Of a stretch of 64,000 nucleotides of DNA, positions 62,036 to 64,000 are shown one piece after another. The stretch's first letter is position 1; every line of letters starts with the position of its first letter. Location: assembly GCA_029747585.1 (NCBI GenBank), contig JAPEVF010000230.1:1-64000 (forward strand), in the 5' to 3' direction. The DNA comes from Pleurotus djamor (taxonomy: Eukaryota > Basidiomycota > Agaricomycetes > Agaricales > Pleurotaceae). A model generated the notes under the pieces. It ran no database searches. It saw only the letters and a program-made list of their open reading frames with translations, and had not been told where the DNA came from. A program made the position numbers and the translations under genes.

Positions 62036-62157
62036 CAGTAATTCGGGCATTGGGTCTCATGGGGTGGAAATGCATGTTGGACACAGAGGAATGAGCGAGA
62101 TGCATTTTGTGGACTCACAACCTATACAAACGCATTTCGATTCGGTGTCTCTGTTAA

Positions 62158-62986
62158 CTAGATGCCAATATCTGTTGGCAGACAATCAAGATTTCTCAGC
62201 CAATCTAGAGGATATTTGAGCCTAGGTGTATCGGGGAAGAGAGACATCAACGCACCAATAGTAACGTCCTCTAGATGGTCATCAAAGTCGCCAAACATCT
62301 CATGTTGACGACTCTCTCGCACAAGCGTCACAGCGCGTTTCGTGATCTCGTCATTGTCTAGTCGAAAGGGTGAATTTGGGGCAAAGGCAGGTTTGTCGCC
62401 TGAGTATGCGCGCCATGACGTTCCTTGAGGTTGGTAGGGCTGAAGTGAAATCTTTCAGCTTCGGCAAGTGAATGCCACTGAATTTGGATAGCTTACAATC
62501 AGCGCTGGGGCACCAGAGCCAATGGTTTCGCCATCAATCTGCGTAACTCTCAGAAAAAGTGGAATGAACGGCATACATGTTGCTCGACGTACCACAAGTG
62601 CGATCGCATCGTTGAAGCCATCTTTAATCTTTCCGGCCACCTTCTCTCCAACAGGTGCCAATGCAGTATCGTCGAGTCGCTCGCAGGCTTGATAGTAACC
62701 AACTAATTTGAAGCCTTGTGAAGCCGCGTGTTGTCCTGCCTTGGAGGAATCGTTCAGGTGCCGTACGAAGCATCATAACGAAGTGTCTGACCAAGTCAAG
62801 ACCGATCTCCATCATCGGACTAAGACTTGTCCAATGATGCAACAAAGGGACAGCGTCTGCGATGAGCACTGTTGAATCTGCGCCTTGCGAACCGAGGAGG
62901 ACTCCGTTGACTTGTTTATGTGGGTGCTTCGCGACATGGAAGAATATTTTGAGGTATGCCTTCTGTGAAATCACGTACGAGACCAT
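62158..62986 (-). CDS. EMC8: ER membrane protein complex subunit 8 (EMC8/9 family), 204 aa
   Basis: Cytosolic MPN-fold subunit of the ER membrane insertase complex EMC. Minus exons: 62986-62792, 62739-62593, 62538-62497, 62439-62256 and 62204-62158, summing to 205 codons, close to the usual 200-210. Landmarks: YLKIFFHVAKHPHKQVNGVL, IADAVPLLHHWTSLSPMMEI, GFKLVGYYQACERLDD, GKIKDGFNDAIAL and, at the end, DWLRN. As in the family, the metal-binding MPN residues of active proteases are absent. It is convergent with the secreted-protein gene (123 nt apart) and lies downstream of the U6 gene on the same strand. Confidence 0.9.
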
Positions 62987-63054
62987 GGTGATGGCGAACA
63001 CAAGGACGACGATTCGATGGTGGTCGAAAAGAGGAAAATAAATATTGAGACCCG

Positions 63055-63099
63055 TAGGTCTACCACTCCGGGAAAGCGTGTCATCCTTGTGCAGGGGCC

Positions 63100-63130
<31 letters not shown>

Positions 63131-63154
63131 TTCGTATGTCACCCCGAAGGGGAC
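63055..63154 (-). ncRNA. U6: U6 spliceosomal snRNA
   Basis: Read on the minus strand, the block GGAACGATACAGAGAAGATT followed by AGCATGGCCCCTGCACAAGG and ATGACACGC is the invariant core of U6, including the catalytic ACAGAGA box and the AGC triad. A 5' stem-loop GTCCCCTTCGGGGTGAC begins at 63154. The 3' end is uncertain: after GACACGC the sequence departs from the usual tail and no long T run follows directly (TTTATTTT comes about 30 nt later), so a 3' intron, a divergent end or a pseudogene is possible. No TATA box is obvious about 30 nt upstream. Confidence 0.88.
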
Positions 63155-63323
63155 GAAATGCACTGGGATGCGTGGCCTGGGTGAAGCATAGTTCTGTAAT
63201 TTTCTCTGCGAACCTGTGCAGGCGGTCTTATCAGGGGCTAACCTAAAGTGGCTACGTGCGTGATCGTGATTGTGCACCAACTACCAGTGAACACAACGCG
63301 TCATCACCTCTTCGTCCCTAACC

Positions 63324-64000
63324 ATGACCACCTCCGTCAAACTATACGTCTATGATCTTAGTCGTGGAATGGCCAAGCAGCTATCCAGGCAACTCACAGG
63401 TCGTCAAATAGACGGAATCTGGTAAGCCAACCGCGGATTCGCTCTTGTCTGATGATGAATCGTTTAGGCATACTTCCGTTGTCGTCTTCGGACAGGAAGT
63501 CTTCTATGGACAGGGGATTCATATAACGGCGCCCGGCCAATCTCACGTATGCTCTCGAGCCCATATGTCGCTTCATGAATCGTTTACGTCCGTGGTCTAG
63601 CATGGAACGCCTCTGCAAGTTATAGACATGGGAGAGACAGCCTTAGATCAGGACACTTGGAAAGAATATCTCGACGAAATTAGAGATCATTACACGGCCG
63701 AGAAGGTGAACGGTCCCTCAGCTAAGCTCTGAGCTGCATACTGATCAACCCCCAGTACCATTTATTAGGTCAGTTGGCTCATCCGCCCTTGGGGTAGAAG
63801 TCACGCTGACTCTAACATTGCGCAGACTTTAATTGCAACTCCTTCACCAATGACTGTGTCGGCTTCCTAACTGGAGCTTCAATACCTGCGTTTATCTCTG
63901 GTACGCTTATTTCTTGCCTGCATCCCCAATTCATGGATGATCATATGTTTTCAGATCTGCCTAGTGACTTTCTTTCTACGCCGTTTGGTGCTGCGCTGCG
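63324..64000 (+). CDS. PPPDE/DeSI-type thiol peptidase, 3' end outside window
   Basis: Predicted deSUMOylating or deubiquitinating-like cysteine peptidase. Exon 1 63324-63421 ([20 protein letters not shown]), exon 2 63468-63546, exon 3 from 63601, then shorter exons. The PPPDE landmarks are [19 protein letters not shown] with the catalytic His, then a stretch [18 protein letters not shown] and [14 protein letters not shown] with the catalytic Cys. [13 protein letters not shown] at the window end suggests that the family linker continues; many fungal members carry thioredoxin and PUL domains after this, which cannot be checked here. Confidence 0.85.

Overview
This window is nuclear DNA of a filamentous basidiomycete, most likely an Agaricomycete. 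Protein-coding genes are broken by many short introns (mostly 43-60 nt, GT..AG), intergenic distances are small, and the family content is typical of mushrooms: a basidiomycete-type HNH protein, a DUF2235 lipase-like protein, a Crinkler/RHS-type NTPase-nuclease, a chromodomain Ty3/gypsy element and DIRS-like reverse transcriptase debris. No mitochondrial, bacterial or viral backbone is seen. All gene models are read by eye from splice signals and protein conservation; coordinates may be off by a base or two, and single N characters mark places where the base count is doubtful.

Layout. 1-1084: minus-strand remnant of a YVDD-type reverse transcriptase. 1085-11434: a complete, young LTR retrotransposon with 216-bp LTRs differing at 2 positions, Gag-protease, Pol (RT, RNase H, integrase, chromodomain) and a large third ORF of unknown function. 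Gag and Pol share a frame and are separated by one UGA in the context UGA-CUA-G. No target-site duplication flanks it. 11435-12210: 5'-truncated HNH-nuclease gene. 12211-14554: a gene-poor stretch with one small hypothetical gene inside a ~90-bp inverted repeat. 14555-18312: PRP2/DHX16 spliceosomal helicase, 11 exons. 18646-23314: four small paralogous coiled-coil genes arranged as a duplicated pair, with a relic of the PRP2 3' end at the start of the second unit; then a pseudogene fragment and an intact 373-aa gene of unknown function. 25445-26104: ribosomal protein uL14. 26385-27521: short-chain dehydrogenase. 27707-29990: bicarbonate/borate-type transporter. 30723-32704: membrane-tethered histidine acid phosphatase with a 6-nt microexon. 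33255-34971: Crinkler/RHS-like protein. 35662-36833: Iwr1. 37795-38192: tiny hypothetical gene. 39008-41841: Cwf19. 42067-43508: CLYBL-like citrate-lyase-beta family protein. 45285-46667: eIF3i, whose AUG is cut off from the rest by an intron. 47169-49307: single-pass membrane SH3 protein. 50178-~52995: APC2. 53507-55516: DUF2235 protein. 57070-59012: tandem pair of isoprenylcysteine methyltransferase-like genes. 59420-60290: hypothetical. 60300-61100: a perfect 20-bp hairpin and diverged repeats. 61403-62035: secreted Kre9/KNH-like protein. 62158-62986: EMC8. ~63055-63154: U6 snRNA. 63324-end: PPPDE/DeSI peptidase, cut by the window end.

How it fits together. Most genes are housekeeping and unrelated in function, but splicing is represented three times (PRP2, Cwf19, U6). 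The accessory parts are the retroelement with its extra ORF and readthrough signal, and the 18.2-25.3 kb cluster. In that cluster a glycine/asparagine-rich motif (GDTFxGxIxGGNxGGR) joined to a coiled coil has been tandemly duplicated next to a gene with a GxxxGxxxG glycine zipper. This is the best candidate here for an undescribed system, possibly self-assembly or amyloid-type signalling; that function is inference only.
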